Of a stretch of DNA of 64,000 nt, positions 51,921 to 62,320 are shown one piece after another. The stretch is taken from the NCBI GenBank assembly GCA_963841695.1, contig CAWJDQ010000003.1, positions 62,001-126,000 of the forward strand. Reading direction: 5' to 3'. The notes below the pieces were generated by a model that had not been told where the DNA came from, made no database searches, and saw nothing but the letters and a program-made list of their open reading frames with translations. Each line of letters begins with the position of its first letter. The stretch's first letter is position 1. A program made the translations under genes and the position numbers. The stretch comes from RYN-230 sp963841695. GTDB lineage: Bacteria > Actinomycetota > Actinomycetes > Streptosporangiales > Streptosporangiaceae.

Positions 51921-52175
51921 TCAGACAGCACTGTGCGGTAAGGGTTCAGGGAAGGGGTTGAGCGGATCGGTCCACTCGCTCACGTCAACGGCCCGGTGGC
52001 CACGCGATTCGATGACCAGCACGGTCTGGCCCCTGGCGAGCGGCTCAGCCGACCAGGCGATGTAGGCCTCCGTGCCGCCCCGGATCCTGAGCAGTACCTC
52101 ACCTGGCCCCGCCTGCCCGCGCGTCGCGATCACCAGGACGCCGATACTGCCGATCAGGGAGGCGTCCCCAGGCAC
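51921..52175 (-). CDS. NfeD-like OB-fold small protein
   Basis: An 84-residue protein; GTG 52175 follows gaggagttgcgg. It has an OB-fold-like pattern (SLIGSIGVLVIATRGQAGPG, then EVLLRIRGGTEAYIAWSAEP) and a final strand (TVLVIESRGHRAVDVSEW). It lacks the membrane helices of full NfeD but lies 12 bases before the flotillin gene, matching the conserved NfeD/flotillin operon. It presumably binds or stabilises the flotillin. Confidence 0.72.
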   Translation of the reverse strand: MPGDASLIGSIGVLVIATRGQAGPGEVLLRIRGGTEAYIAWSAEPLARGQTVLVIESRGHRAVDVSEWTDPLNPFPEPLPHSAV

Positions 52176-52289
52176 CCGCAACTCCTCAAATCACCCCGGT
52201 TGATGACTTCACACACTAGACCTGTGAACTGTCTCACCGGGCTTTCCGGGTCGCCAGAACCCTCTGAATCCGCGGCCGGGCGGGCGGCG

Positions 52290-52988
52290 TCAGGTGAACA
52301 GCGGGACACGCCCGGCCAGCGGCCCGAGCTGCGCCCGGTCCTCGCCGGTCAGCGGAACCCGCCCGGTGCCCTTCACCGCGGCGCTGGCGTCATCCCAGCG
52401 GCCCGGCAGCGGGCTGCCGAGCAGCCCCTCCAGCACCCGCCGGACCAGGGCCAGGGGGGCCGGGTCGGGCGGCGGCGCGGACGGCAGCGCCGCGGTGAGG
52501 TCGAGGTAATGCACCGCGCTTTCCACGGCCAGGGTGGCGGTGAAGTCCGCCGGCCTCAGCACGTGCCCCTGCGTGGCGACCGCCCCGGCCGGGCAGGCCC
52601 GGGCCGCCCGGCAGACCGCCGCCGCCGTCTCGGACCACGCCCGGGCCAGGGTCCCGGGCGGGTAGGCGGAGGCCGCGACGCGGACGAACCGGGCGTGCGC
52701 CGCCGCCGCGGCCCGGGCCCGCTCCCCGGCCTGGCCGGCCTGCGGCGCGAACTCGGCCCAGTACGTCACGTCGTCCCGGTCGGCCAGCTCCGGGGCCGGG
52801 GTGGCGAAGGCCACCAGCGCTCGCTGCGCGTCGAGCAGCTGGTGATACAGCACGTCGGTCACGGCCCAGCCGGCGCAGCCGGTGGGCCGCATCAGCTCCG
52901 CCGGGCCGAGCCCGGTGACCACGTCGGTCACCTGCCGGTACCCCGTCTCGAGAGCATCCAGCGCGGCCGCATGAGCAGGCTCAGTCAC
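52290..52988 (-). CDS. Maleylpyruvate isomerase N-terminal (DinB-like) family protein
   Basis: A 232-residue protein; GTG 52988 gives VTEPAHAAALDALETGYRQV. A DinB-like helix bundle is visible: MRPTGCAGWAVTDVLYHQLL, DAQRALVAFATP and FTATLAVESAVHYLDLTAAL. These contain His residues in the usual metal positions (YHQLLDAQ; VESAVHYLDL). It probably catalyses a mycothiol- or metal-dependent reaction; the substrate is unknown. It is separate from the other family member at 21912, with which it shares only the fold. Confidence 0.83.
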   Translation of the reverse strand: MTEPAHAAALDALETGYRQVTDVVTGLGPAELMRPTGCAGWAVTDVLYHQLLDAQRALVAFATPAPELADRDDVTYWAEFAPQAGQAGERARAAAAAHARFVRVAASAYPPGTLARAWSETAAAVCRAARACPAGAVATQGHVLRPADFTATLAVESAVHYLDLTAALPSAPPPDPAPLALVRRVLEGLLGSPLPGRWDDASAAVKGTGRVPLTGEDRAQLGPLAGRVPLFT

Positions 52989-53258
52989 CGCTCCATACTG
53001 CCAGCGCCACGCCCCGCGGGCCCGGGCCGGACCCTCCGGCAGGCCGGGTGCGGAGCCAGCGGGGGCGGGGCGGCGGGGGAAATCCGGCCCGGGAGAAAAA
53101 TCTGGGGCCGGTGGAATAGCCGGCCGGGGGCCCGCGTTCTTAACCATCGCTGGTGTGTTCGTGTCCCCCGGGCCGCAACTCATCTGCCTTCGCGGAATAC
53201 CGTTCGGCTGGAGCCGCGTTGTGCCACTCGCCGAGAGGCGACCGCACACCAGCGCCTA

Positions 53259-53302
53259 AGCGCCGAGGCCCGCGGAGTCACCACTCCGCGGGCCTCGGCG
53301 CT
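53259..53302 (-). terminator. Perfect 20-bp hairpin (terminator) in the 52989-53314 gap
   Basis: Arms 53259-53278 and 53283-53302 pair perfectly with a 4-base loop, 12 bases beyond the stop of the FAD monooxygenase gene (53315). This is the strongest hairpin in the window and a clear intrinsic-type terminator despite lacking a U tract. The rest of the gap to 52988 holds no gene. Confidence 0.87.
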
Positions 53303-53314
53303 GTGCGTCCTGGC

Positions 53315-54878
53315 TCAGCCGGAACCGCACCACCAGCGGGCCGCGGCCTGCGCGGCCCGGGCCCGGGCCTGCGGGTCCGGCTCGTCGCTGGCCCAGGCCA
53401 CGTAGCCGTCCGGCCTCACTAAGGCGGCGGCAGGCAGCCGGGCCCCGGCGCAGTGGGTGTACCGGACCTGCCGGACCTGGCCAGGCAGGCCGTTCCCGGC
53501 CGCATGGGGCCCCGCATCCCGGGTGGTCCCCTCCGCCACCGCCCCGTCCTGGGCGGGCCCGCCGTTCCCCGCCGGCGCGGCCGCGTCGAGGAGTACGAAC
53601 AGACCGTTATGGAACAAGTCGTAGAGCCGGGCCGTGGTGCCGTCCGTTCTGGTCACCCGGCCGCGCGGCAGCCGGGCGCCGGCCAGCCGGTGGGGAGGGC
53701 CGGCGCGGCGGCGGGCTGACCGCCGGGTACCGGATGGCCAGCCCCGAGTAACTGCGGGCGAGCCGGCCCTGGACCGGGGGCAGCGGGGCCACCACCCGGT
53801 GCACGGCCCAGCGCAGCGCCCGGCGGGGCACGGTGCGGGCCGTGTTCAGCCGGAACTGCCGGCCGGCCAGGGTCAGCACGGCGGCGCCGACCGGATGACG
53901 CTCCGCGTGGTAGGTGCCGAGCAGCCAGTCCGGCGCCCAGCCGCCCGTGGCCGCGGCCAGTTTCCAGCCCAGGTTGACTGCGTCCTGGAGGCCGGTGTTC
54001 ATCCCCTGCGCGCCCGCGGGCGAGTGCGTGTGCGCGGCGTCTCCGGCCAGGAAGATCCGCCCGCTGCGGTAGGCCGGGGCCTGGCGGCTCTCGCTGCGGT
54101 ACCGCCCGGACCACCCCATGTCGCGGGGCCCGAAATCCCGGCCGGCGATCCGGGCCAGGCTGCCGCGCACCTCGTCGAGGGTGACCGGCTCGGTCACCGG
54201 CACCTCCGCGCGCGCGTAGTCATACAGCACCACCCGGCACGAGCCGTCCCGGAACGGGAAGACCAGCAGCATCCCGCGGTCGGACAGGTCGCCGTAGGCG
54301 TCCGTCATCGGCAGGCCGTCCAGGAACAGGTCCGCGAGCAGGACCGAGCCCGGGTTGGGGGCACCCGGGAAGGGCACGCCCGCGGCCTGGCGGGTGAGGC
54401 TGCGGATCCCGTCGCAGCCGACCAGGTAGGCCGCCCGCTCGGCCCCGCCATCGGCCAGCGTCACCTGCACCTCCCCGGCGTCCTGCTCGATTCCGGTGAC
54501 CCGCGCTGACCACCGGATCTCGGCGCCGAGTCCGGTCGCCCGGGCGGCGAGCAGCGTCTCGACCTGGCTCTGCGGCATGTCCAGCAGGTAGGGGAAGTCC
54601 GAATCGAGCCTGCTGAAGCTGATCGCGGCGCCCCTGGGCCCGAGCGGGAAGGACGGGACGGCCAGCCCGGCCTCGGTGAAGCTGCCCGCCTGGCCGCGCA
54701 GGTCGAGCACCTCCAGGGTGCGCGCGTGCAGGCAGATGGCCCGGGAATCGGCGCGCGGCCCGCTGCGCCGCTCGAGGACCAGGCAGGGCACGCCCGCCAG
54801 GGCCAGCTCGGCGGCCAGCGCCAGCCCGGTGGGCCCTGCCCCCACCACGATGACCCGGCCAGGCCGCGCGTCCGGCAC
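53315..54878 (-). CDS. FAD-dependent aromatic monooxygenase (PHBH/MhpA-type), frameshifted near 53690
   Basis: GTG 54878 follows ggaggacac. Motifs are the FAD-binding VVGAGPTGLALAAELALAGV, the DG-type YLVGCDGIRSLTRQAAGVPF, and the second FAD motif RIFLAGDAAHTHSPAGAQGM with NTGLQDAVNLGWKLA. The frame is lost near 53690 after GLAIRYP and regained as TRTDGTTARLYDLFHNGLFV. A thioredoxin-like C-terminal domain then ends in ALVRPDGYVAWASDEPDPQA. Removing one base gives ~520 residues, the normal length. It should hydroxylate an aromatic or polyketide substrate with NAD(P)H. It is divergent from the SpoIIE gene. Confidence 0.87.
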
Positions 54879-54978
54879 GTGTCCTCCTCACCGGTGGCGG
54901 GTCCCACGCGTATCCCGGAACGACTGCGGGCAAACAGGTGGTCCGCGCGCCTTCAATGGGGCATAACTTAAGCGATTA

Positions 54979-57090
54979 GTGCACGGATCGGAACGAGCAC
55001 ACCAGCCAGGGACACTAAACGCGATTTCGGGTACGGTGGGGAAGATCACAGCGCTTCTGTCCAACGTCTCCGTGCGGACGCTCATCCTGGGCATTGATGA
55101 GACCGGACGGGTCATGCAGCATGACCGGAATGCCCCGGATATCCTCCCGCTGGATTCGGCCGAGCTGGTCGGCGCGCACCTGGGTGACCTGATCGCCACC
55201 CCCTCCACGGCCGAGTCGGCCCTGGCCATCCTGATGGACGCGGTCCGGGCCGGCCGGGAGGCGACCGTCGTGCTGCCGATCGGCACCCGGGAAGGACGCC
55301 GGGTGGAGACGGTCGCCAGCGTGCAGCCCATGCACGGGGAGACTCCTGGGCTGGCGGCGCTGGCCGTCCTGAAGATGCCGCCTGCCCAGCACGAGCGGTT
55401 CGTGGACCCGGCGCTCATGCGCCACTCGCTGCTGGACGACACGTTCCGGCAGATCGGCGCGACGCTGGACCTCGACCAGGTGGCCCGGGGCCTGATTAAC
55501 ATCCTGGTGCCGCACTTCTGCACGGCGGCGGGCCTGCTCGTGCTGGAGAACGTGGCGGCCGGGGATGAGTTCCCGGTCAATCCGCCGGATGGCTCGCAGC
55601 TGCTCCGCCGTCTCGCGGTGGCCACCGACGACGGCTCCCCCGGCTGGGACGCCGCGTTCCCCACCGGGGAAGTCCTGCTCTACCCGCCGGGCACCCCCTA
55701 CGTGGAGTGCATGGACACGGGAAAGCCGGTCCGGGTCACCATGCTGGACCACGAGGCGGCCGTCAGCATCGCGGAGTCGTGGCTGCGGCGGCCCGTGGCC
55801 GGCCTGCTGTCCGAGTCGTCCATGCTGCTGCTGCCGCTGGCCACCAAGGACATTTCACTCGGCTTTTTCGTCTGCACCCGCAAGTCGGGCTACCGGCCGT
55901 TCGACGACTACGACTCCGAGATCGGGATGGAGTTCGCGTCCCGGGCGGCGATCTTCATCGACAACGCCCGGCAGTACAACCGGGAGCGCACCACGGCGCT
56001 GACCCTGCAGCGCAGCCTGCTGCCGACCGGGCTGTCCGCGCCCTCGTCGGTGGATGTGCAGCACCGCTACCTGCCGGGCAGCAAGCTGATCGAGGTCGGC
56101 GGGGACTGGTATGAGTCGATCGCGCTGCCCGGCGCGCGGGCCGCGCTGGTGGTCGGCGACGTGGCCGGGCACGGCGTCCGCGCGGCGGTGACCATGGGCC
56201 GCCTGCGCACCGCGATCCACACCCTGGCCACCCTGGAACTGGCGCCCGCCGACTCGCTGCAGCAGCTCAACGAGCTGATGACCTCGCTCGGCGAACGGGA
56301 ACCGCACTTCGCGACCTGCGCCTACGCCCTGTACGACGCGGTGACCGGGAGCTGCGAGATCGCCTCCGCCGGGCACCTGCCGCCGCTGCTGGTCCGGCCG
56401 GACGGGACCGGCGAGTTCCTCGACACCAGCCCGGCCCCGCCGCTCGGCGTGGGTGAGCTTCCGATCGAGAGCCGCACGTTCCAGATCGAGGACGGCAGCC
56501 TGCTTGTCCTGTACACCGACGGCCTGGTCGAGGACCGGCAGCGGGACATCGACGACGGGCTGAACTTCCTGCGTGAGGTGTTCGACGGGGAGGCCGCCGC
56601 CGCCTCGCTCGACGACCTGTGCCGGGCGGCGCTGGCCGGGGTCTACGCCCACCAGCAGCGCGACGACATCGCGATCCTGATCGCCAGGCTCAGCCGGATC
56701 CCGGCTGATCACCACGCCGCCTGGACCCTGCCCGCCGAGCTCACCTCGGCGGCCCGGGCCCGCTGCCTGATCCGCGAGCCGCTGCAGCGGTGGAACCTGG
56801 CCGAGCTCGTGCCCACCACCGAGCTGCTGGTCTCGGAGCTGGTCACGAACGCCATCCGGCACGCCACCGGCGAGGTCACGCTGCGGATGGTGCTGGAGGG
56901 ATCGCTGGTCTGCGAGGTGCTCGACGCCTCGGCCGCCCTCCCCCGGCTGCGCCACGCCGGCCGGGATGAGGAGAACGGCCGCGGCCTGGAGGTGGTCAGC
57001 CAGATCGCGCAGCGCTGGGGCGCGCGGCGGACCCCGGAAGGCAAGATCGTCTGGTGCGAGCAGGCGATCCCGGCCGCAGCGCCCGGCTAG
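54979..57090 (+). CDS. PAS-GAF-SpoIIE (PP2C) phosphatase with C-terminal HATPase domain
   Basis: A 703-residue protein starting at GTG 54979. Domains in order: PAS-like (~25-125), GAF (~150-335), SpoIIE/PPM (~370-565) with GGDWYES, VGDVAGHGVRAAVTMGRLR, LYTDGLVEDR and RDDIAILIAR, then an RsbW-like HATPase (~585-695) with LLVSELVTNAIRHATGEV and ENGRGLEVVS. Such proteins combine anti-sigma kinase and phosphatase activities in partner-switching, acting on STAS antagonists and responding to redox or ligand signals sensed by PAS/GAF. The STAS-like protein at 4082 is a candidate type of partner, but distant. The stop overlaps the convergent ABC ATPase by four bases. Confidence 0.92.
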   Translation: MHGSERAHQPGTLNAISGTVGKITALLSNVSVRTLILGIDETGRVMQHDRNAPDILPLDSAELVGAHLGDLIATPSTAESALAILMDAVRAGREATVVLPIGTREGRRVETVASVQPMHGETPGLAALAVLKMPPAQHERFVDPALMRHSLLDDTFRQIGATLDLDQVARGLINILVPHFCTAAGLLVLENVAAGDEFPVNPPDGSQLLRRLAVATDDGSPGWDAAFPTGEVLLYPPGTPYVECMDTGKPVRVTMLDHEAAVSIAESWLRRPVAGLLSESSMLLLPLATKDISLGFFVCTRKSGYRPFDDYDSEIGMEFASRAAIFIDNARQYNRERTTALTLQRSLLPTGLSAPSSVDVQHRYLPGSKLIEVGGDWYESIALPGARAALVVGDVAGHGVRAAVTMGRLRTAIHTLATLELAPADSLQQLNELMTSLGEREPHFATCAYALYDAVTGSCEIASAGHLPPLLVRPDGTGEFLDTSPAPPLGVGELPIESRTFQIEDGSLLVLYTDGLVEDRQRDIDDGLNFLREVFDGEAAAASLDDLCRAALAGVYAHQQRDDIAILIARLSRIPADHHAAWTLPAELTSAARARCLIREPLQRWNLAELVPTTELLVSELVTNAIRHATGEVTLRMVLEGSLVCEVLDASAALPRLRHAGRDEENGRGLEVVSQIAQRWGARRTPEGKIVWCEQAIPAAAPG

Positions 57091-57779
57091 GTCGCGGCGC
57101 CCCGGGTGTCCTGCCTGATCGACAGCTTGCCGTTCTGCATGATCCCGATCCGCTGGGCGCGGCGGGCGACCGAGCTGTCGTGGGTGACCAGGATGAGGGT
57201 GAGCCCGGTGTCCTGCCACAGCTTCTCCAGCAGGCCCATGATGTCGTCCCGCGTTCCCTCGTCCAGGTTGCCGGTCGGCTCGTCGGCCAGCAGCACCTTG
57301 GGCTCCTTGACCAGGGCCCGGGCGATGGCCACCCGCTGCTGCTGGCCGCCGGACAGTTCCGAGGGGAGGTGCCGGATCCGCTCGCCCAGGGCCACGTTCT
57401 CCAGCGCCGCGGTGGCCCGGGCCCGCCGCTCGGCGGCCCCGATGCCCAGCGGCACCAGGGCGACCTCCACGTTCTCCAGCGCGTTCAGCGTGGGGATCAG
57501 GTTGAAGGTCTGGAAGATGAACCCCATCGAGGCCGCGCGGACCTTGGTGACCTGGGTCTCCCGCAGGGCGGCGAGGTCCTGCCCGTCGAATTCCACGATG
57601 CCCGAGGTCGGCCGGTCCAGCCCGCCGAGGACCTGCAGCAGCGTGGTCTTCCCGTGACCGGTCGGTCCCTGGATGGCCAGCCACTCACCGTCCTCGATGA
57701 CCAGGTCCACGCCCGCCAGCGCATCGACCGTCATCCGGCCCTTCTGGTATTTCTTGGTCACGCCCGTCAGCTTGTACAT
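57087..57779 (-). CDS. ABC transporter ATPase (MacB/LolD-like)
   Basis: A 230-residue ATPase; ATG 57779 follows gagaggg. Motifs: Walker A GPTGHGKTT (His replacing the usual Ser), Q-loop FIFQTFNLIPTL, signature LSGGQQQRVAIA, Walker B VLLADEPTGN and H-loop VTHD. It drives the FtsX-like permease encoded just upstream (57814-59307). Walker A with GHGKT is seen in other actinobacterial members of this subfamily, so it is probably active. Confidence 0.91.
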   Translation of the reverse strand: MYKLTGVTKKYQKGRMTVDALAGVDLVIEDGEWLAIQGPTGHGKTTLLQVLGGLDRPTSGIVEFDGQDLAALRETQVTKVRAASMGFIFQTFNLIPTLNALENVEVALVPLGIGAAERRARATAALENVALGERIRHLPSELSGGQQQRVAIARALVKEPKVLLADEPTGNLDEGTRDDIMGLLEKLWQDTGLTLILVTHDSSVARRAQRIGIMQNGKLSIRQDTRGAAT

Positions 57780-57813
57780 GGTTTCCCTCTCCGTCCGGCT
57801 CTCTCGGCCCCGC

Positions 57814-59307
57814 TCATTCGACCCTGGACAGTGCCGCGGCCGGGCGCAGCCGGGCGGCCCGCCAGCCGCCGAAGCCGCCGGCGATGAGGCCGCCGGCCAT
57901 GGCCAGCACCACCGCGAGGACGATGGCGCCGAGGGTTACCGGCGCGGTCAGGTGCACCGCCACGCTGTGCGCGTCGGTGGCCGCCCGGCCGAAGAAGCCG
58001 CCCGGCCGCGCCGGCCCCGCCGAAGCCGCCCCCCGGGGCCGCCGCCGAAGGTCCGGGCGCCGCCGGGGGTGGCTGAGCCGGTCGTCTGGGGCAGCGACGC
58101 GCTCAGCGGTGACGTCAGCTTGGTGACCAGGGTGGCCCCGGCGAAGCCGAGCGCGACCCCGACCACGCCGCCGACGATGCCGATGGCGATCGACTCGCCC
58201 ATCACCTGGCCGACGATCCGCCGGCTCCGCCAGCCGAGCGCCTTGAGCGTGCCGAACTCGCGGACCCGGCGGGCGACCGCGGCCATGGTCAGCAGGCTGG
58301 CCAGCAGGAACGCGGCGACCAGCACCGCGATGGCCAGCCACTTGCCGAGGTTGTTGGCCAGGCTGGACGCGTTGGACAGCGAGCCGGTCACCTCACTGGC
58401 CAGGCTGCTGGAGGTGGTCACGGTGGCCTTGGGCAGCTGGCGGAGATCTCCTTGGCCACGCCGCTGATGTTCGAGGCGCTGTCCGCGGCCACGTAGATCG
58501 TGTTCACCTTGCCCTTCAGGCTGGCCAGCGCCTGCGCCCGGGCCAGCGGGATGTACACGTCGGAGGCGCTGCTGCCGCGCGCTGGCGATGCCCACCACCT
58601 TGAAGCTGGTCTTGGCGACGGTGATGGTCGAGCCGACCTTCAGCTTCTTCTGGGTCGCGTAGTCGGAGTTGACCACGGCCACGTTCGAGGTGGCGTCGGC
58701 GGACGCGAACGTGCGGCCGGAGGTGAGCTTGGCCGAGCTGAGCGGCCCGAGCGCGCCGGTGGTCAGGTCGACCCCGCTGACCGTGAACGAGCTGGAGTTG
58801 AAGTTGCCGCGGAAGAACGCCGCCGCCGCCACCACCACCGCCACCGCCGCCGAAGCCGCCGCCGCCCGTCCCGCCGGAGCTGTTGATGGCCGGGATCTTG
58901 CCGGTGATCACGGCGTCGGTGAGGCTGAGCGCCCCCGCGGCCCCGGCCACGTGCTGCAGCTTCCCGATGCTGGTCACCGACGACGCGGCCAGTGTTCCCT
59001 GGCCGATGCTGGTCAGGTTGTCAATGTCGATCTTCGTGCCGGACGCGGGCCGGGTCCCGCTGCCCAGCCGGCCCCGGAAACCGAACCCGGTCGGGCCGCC
59101 CGAGCCCGCCGCGGGGGTCTGGGTGACCGTGATGTCGGTCCCCACCCCGTACAGCGAGTGCAGCACCGTGGCCTGGGCGTCCTTGACGCCCGAGGAGGCC
59201 GCGATCACGGTGATCACCAAACCGATCCCCAGGGCCAGGCCGAGGGCGATGAAAATCGCCTGGCGCATCCTCCGGCGCAGCTCGCGCCGGAGATAGGTGA
59301 AGAACAT
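57814..59307 (-). CDS. FtsX/MacB-like ABC permease with Gly-rich periplasmic insert, several frameshifts
   Basis: ATG 59307 follows cggaggagtctcc. It begins MFFTYLRRELRRRMRQAIFI, then ALGLALGIGLVITVIAASSG, the standard MacB-type first helix. The outer domain carries a poly-glycine insert near 58820-58880, then FNSSSFTVSGVDLTTGALGP. C-terminal FtsX helices are WLAIAVLVAAFLLASLLTMA and IGIVGGVVGVALGFAGATLV. The frame moves at about 58830, 58580, 58440 and 58035. The total length (1494 bases, a multiple of three) shows the indels compensate, giving ~497 residues. The most repetitive GC stretch coincides with a break, favouring sequence error. Confidence 0.82.
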
Positions 59308-59551
59308 GGAGACTCCTCCGGGAACGGCCGCATAACCACGCGGGCCGGGACTGATCCAGGAAATGCGCACGGGTGAGCTACCCGCGGTGAGCTGCACCGG
59401 CGCAGCTGACGCTGCTCTGCGTGCGAGTAGATCCTGGCGGTCATTCCTGAATGGTCGCTGGAGGCTGTCTGCAGGATCGCCCTATTCCCGGGCTCGATCT
59501 GGTTACGGCTGGGCCCCGCGGGCGGGGACCCGCGGGCTGGGACCCGCAGGA

Positions 59552-61109
59552 CTAGGACCGGCCGCGCCGGACGAACAGCCGCAGCCGCAGGCCCTTCAGG
59601 TCCCAGCGGCGGACCACCGTGAAGCCCAGGCCGTGCAGGACCTTCACCGGCCGGGGCGTCGTCCACTCCACGACCCACAGCCGCCTGACCCCGGCCAGCC
59701 GCTGCCGGATCACCGAGGCGGACGCGTAGGTGCCGCCCAGGGTGCCGGACTGCTGCGGGGACACGCCTGCGCTGACGTCCCGCAGCCGGGCCATCCCGTA
59801 CGGGTAGGCCCCCTCCAGGGTGCGCTCGCCGGAACCTTTCCGCGGGCCGCTCTGCGCGCTGATGTTGAGCAGCGCGTCTCCCGGTTCCTCGTGCCGGGCC
59901 ACGACGCGGTCGGCGGCGCGGATGTTGATCGCCGTGCCCGTCGGCGCGGCGCTGGACGAGCTGGACGTGCAGCCCGGCCACCAGGAGGAGGACGAGCGCC
60001 ACCGGCCCCGCGTACCGGCCGAGCGCGGCCAGGGCCGCCCCGATCAGCAGCGCGGCGGCCGGAATGCAGTACACGATGTAGCGGTAGGTGTAGACGGGAT
60101 GCGCCAGCGAGGCGGTCAGCAGGATCACCGGGGGCAGGACCAGCCAGGGCAGGCAGCAGGGCGATCAGCCCGGCGGGCCAGTCCCGCGGCAGCCGGGACC
60201 GCCCCGCGTGACGCGCTGACGGCCACCCCGGCCAGGCAGACCACCACCGCGAGCAGGAACAGCCAGGACGACTGCCCGATGATGCGCTGCACGCTCAGCA
60301 CACTGCCGAGCCCGGGCGGCTTGAGCCAGTGGATCTGGTGCAACTGCCCGTAGCCGGCCACCGCCACCGGGCTGACCGCGATCAGGGCCGCGACGACCGC
60401 CGCCAGCCAGCCCAGGACCAGCCGCCGGTCGATCCGGTAGCGCCCGCGCAGGCAGGCCAGCGTGACCGCGTGCGCGACGAGGAGCAGCAGGCCGAACAGG
60501 TTGGCGAGGCCGAGGGCGGCCAGCGCCGCGCCGTAGCCGGTCAGCCAGCGCCACCGGGCGGCTCCGCCTGGAGCACCCCGACCAGGCAGTAGCTGGCTAC
60601 GCGTGGCCGCCGTCGCGAGACCGCGCCTTCGCGGGCCGTCTCGGCGAACCAGCTGACCAGGGTAGCACCGCGAAGGCCAGCCCCGAGGCCAGCCCGGCCC
60701 ACCAGGACACCAGCCGCCTGCCCAGGGCGGTGACGAAGGCCGCCGCGACGGCCATCGCCAGCGCGGACGGCAGCCGCACCGCGAACTCGCCGGACCCGCC
60801 GATGCGCACGACCACCCAGATCAGCGAGTAGTACGCGCCGTGCACCACGTCGACGTTGCCGAGCATCCGCACCAGCTGGGGGAAACTCCGGTGCACCGCC
60901 GCCAGGGTGGAGGTCTCATCCCGGGTGAACGACGGTCCCTGGATCTTGTACAGGCCGATCAGCAGGGTGAGGACGGCCGGGATCAGCGGCAGCCAGGCCG
61001 GGCCGGGAGCGGGGCGGTCCCGGCCGGCGGGCCGCCCCAGCGCTGCCCGTTCCGCCCTGACCGTCGATGACGGCCGGGCGCGCTGAACCCGACAATTCGT
61101 TGTCCTCAC
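59552..61109 (-). CDS. Multi-pass membrane glycosyltransferase (GT39/ArnT-like), multiply frameshifted
   Basis: The start near GTG 61109 is tentative. The N-terminal part (LTLLIGLYKIQGPSFTRDET, then STLAAVHRSFPQLVRMLGNV) has the acidic ExxE/D-type loop of dolichyl-phosphate-mannose-type transferases. FAVRLPSALAMAVAAAFVTA and further helices follow in other frames. The C-terminal soluble part (YPYGMARLRDVSAGVSPQQS through VVRRWDLKGLRLRLFVRRG) ends at 59552. Frame changes occur near 60660, 60560, 60370-60160 and 59950. The pieces are collinear with one ~515-residue polyprenyl-phosphate-sugar-using transferase, so either repeated assembly error or a decayed gene. Confidence 0.68.
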
Positions 61110-61314
61110 CAAAGGGGCGGGCCGGCCCGCCGGGCCCGCGGACGGCCGGAATTGCGCCGAATTTCCAACACCCTACGTGAGCCCGCGTTGCCGCCTTCGC
61201 GGTCAGCTGCGCCTTTGGTGATACCCCAGGAAAAACTAGGCTGAGCCGTGACCTAAACCCGGCCGCCTTTACCTTTATCCGGCGGCCCGGGCCTCATCCG
61301 GCTGCCCGGTCCGG

Positions 61315-62320
61315 CTAGCTGCCCCGGCCGGCGCGGATCGTCTCCCGCAGCGATCCCATGGTGGCCAGCACCGCCGACGGCTCGTACCCGCAGTGCGCCA
61401 TGCAGTTCGCGCAGCGCGGGTCCTTGCCCCGGCCGTAGGCGTCCCAGTCGGTGGTCTCGATCAGCTCCTTGTACGTTTTCACGTACCCGTCCGCCATCAG
61501 GTAGCAGGGCTTCTGCCAGCCGAGCAGCGAGTAGGACGGGATCCCCCAGGCGGTGCAGCCGAAGTCGGCCTTGCCCTCGAGGAAGTCCAGGAACAGCGGC
61601 GTGTGGTTGAGGCGCCAGCGCTTGCGGTTCCCGTGGTCGAACGCCTTGCGGAACAGTTCCCTGGTCTCGGTGACCCCCAGGAAGTGGTCCTGGTCGGGCG
61701 CCTTCTCGTAGGCGTAGGCCGGCGAGATCTGCATCTCGTCGATACCCAGGTCGTCGTTGAGGTAGTTGAGCACATCGATGACGGTCTGCGGGGTGTCGGT
61801 GTTGAAGACGGTGGTGTTCGTGTTGACCTTGAACCCCCGCTGCTTCGCGTCCTTGATCGCCGCGACCGCGTCGTCGAACACGCCCTCCTTGCAGACCGAC
61901 TCGTCGTGCCGCTCGCGCAGCCCGTCGATGTGCACCACCCAGGCGAAGTACGGCGAGGGCGTGAACTTGTCGATCTTCTTGGGCAGCAGCAGCGCGTTCG
62001 TGCACAGGAACACGAACTTCTTGCGCTTGACCAGCTCGGCGACCAGCTCGTCGATCTGCGGGTGCATCAGCGGCTCGCCGCCGGCGATGGACACCATCGG
62101 GCGCGCCGCACTCCTCGATCGCCGCGAGGGCCTGCTCGACCGGCATCCGCTGCTTGAGCAGGGTGTGCGGCTGCTGGATCTTCCCGCAGCCCGCGCACTT
62201 CAGGTTGCACGCGAACAGCGGCTCCAGCTCGACCAGCAGCGGGAACTTCTTGTTTCCGGTCAGCTTCTGGCGCATCAGGTACGAGCCGATACGCAGGCTC
62301 TGGCGCAGGGACACGCTCAT
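61315..62320 (-). CDS. hpnH: HpnH-type radical SAM adenosylhopene synthase, one-base frameshift near 62103
   Basis: ATG 62320 overlaps the stop of the upstream gene (ATGA). It begins MSVSLRQSLRIGSYLMRQKL and has the radical-SAM cluster motif CNLKCAGCGK, then VSIAGGEPLMHPQIDELVAE, FLCTNALLLP and VNTNTTVFNTDT. A C-terminal cysteine set lies in ADFGCTAWGIPSYSLL and DPRCANCMAHCGYEPSAV. HpnH joins a 5'-deoxyadenosyl group to hopene, the first step to C35 hopanoids. An extra C in ccc at ~62103 shifts the frame between EECGAP and MVSIAGGEP. Removing it gives ~334 residues, the family length. Confidence 0.93.
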
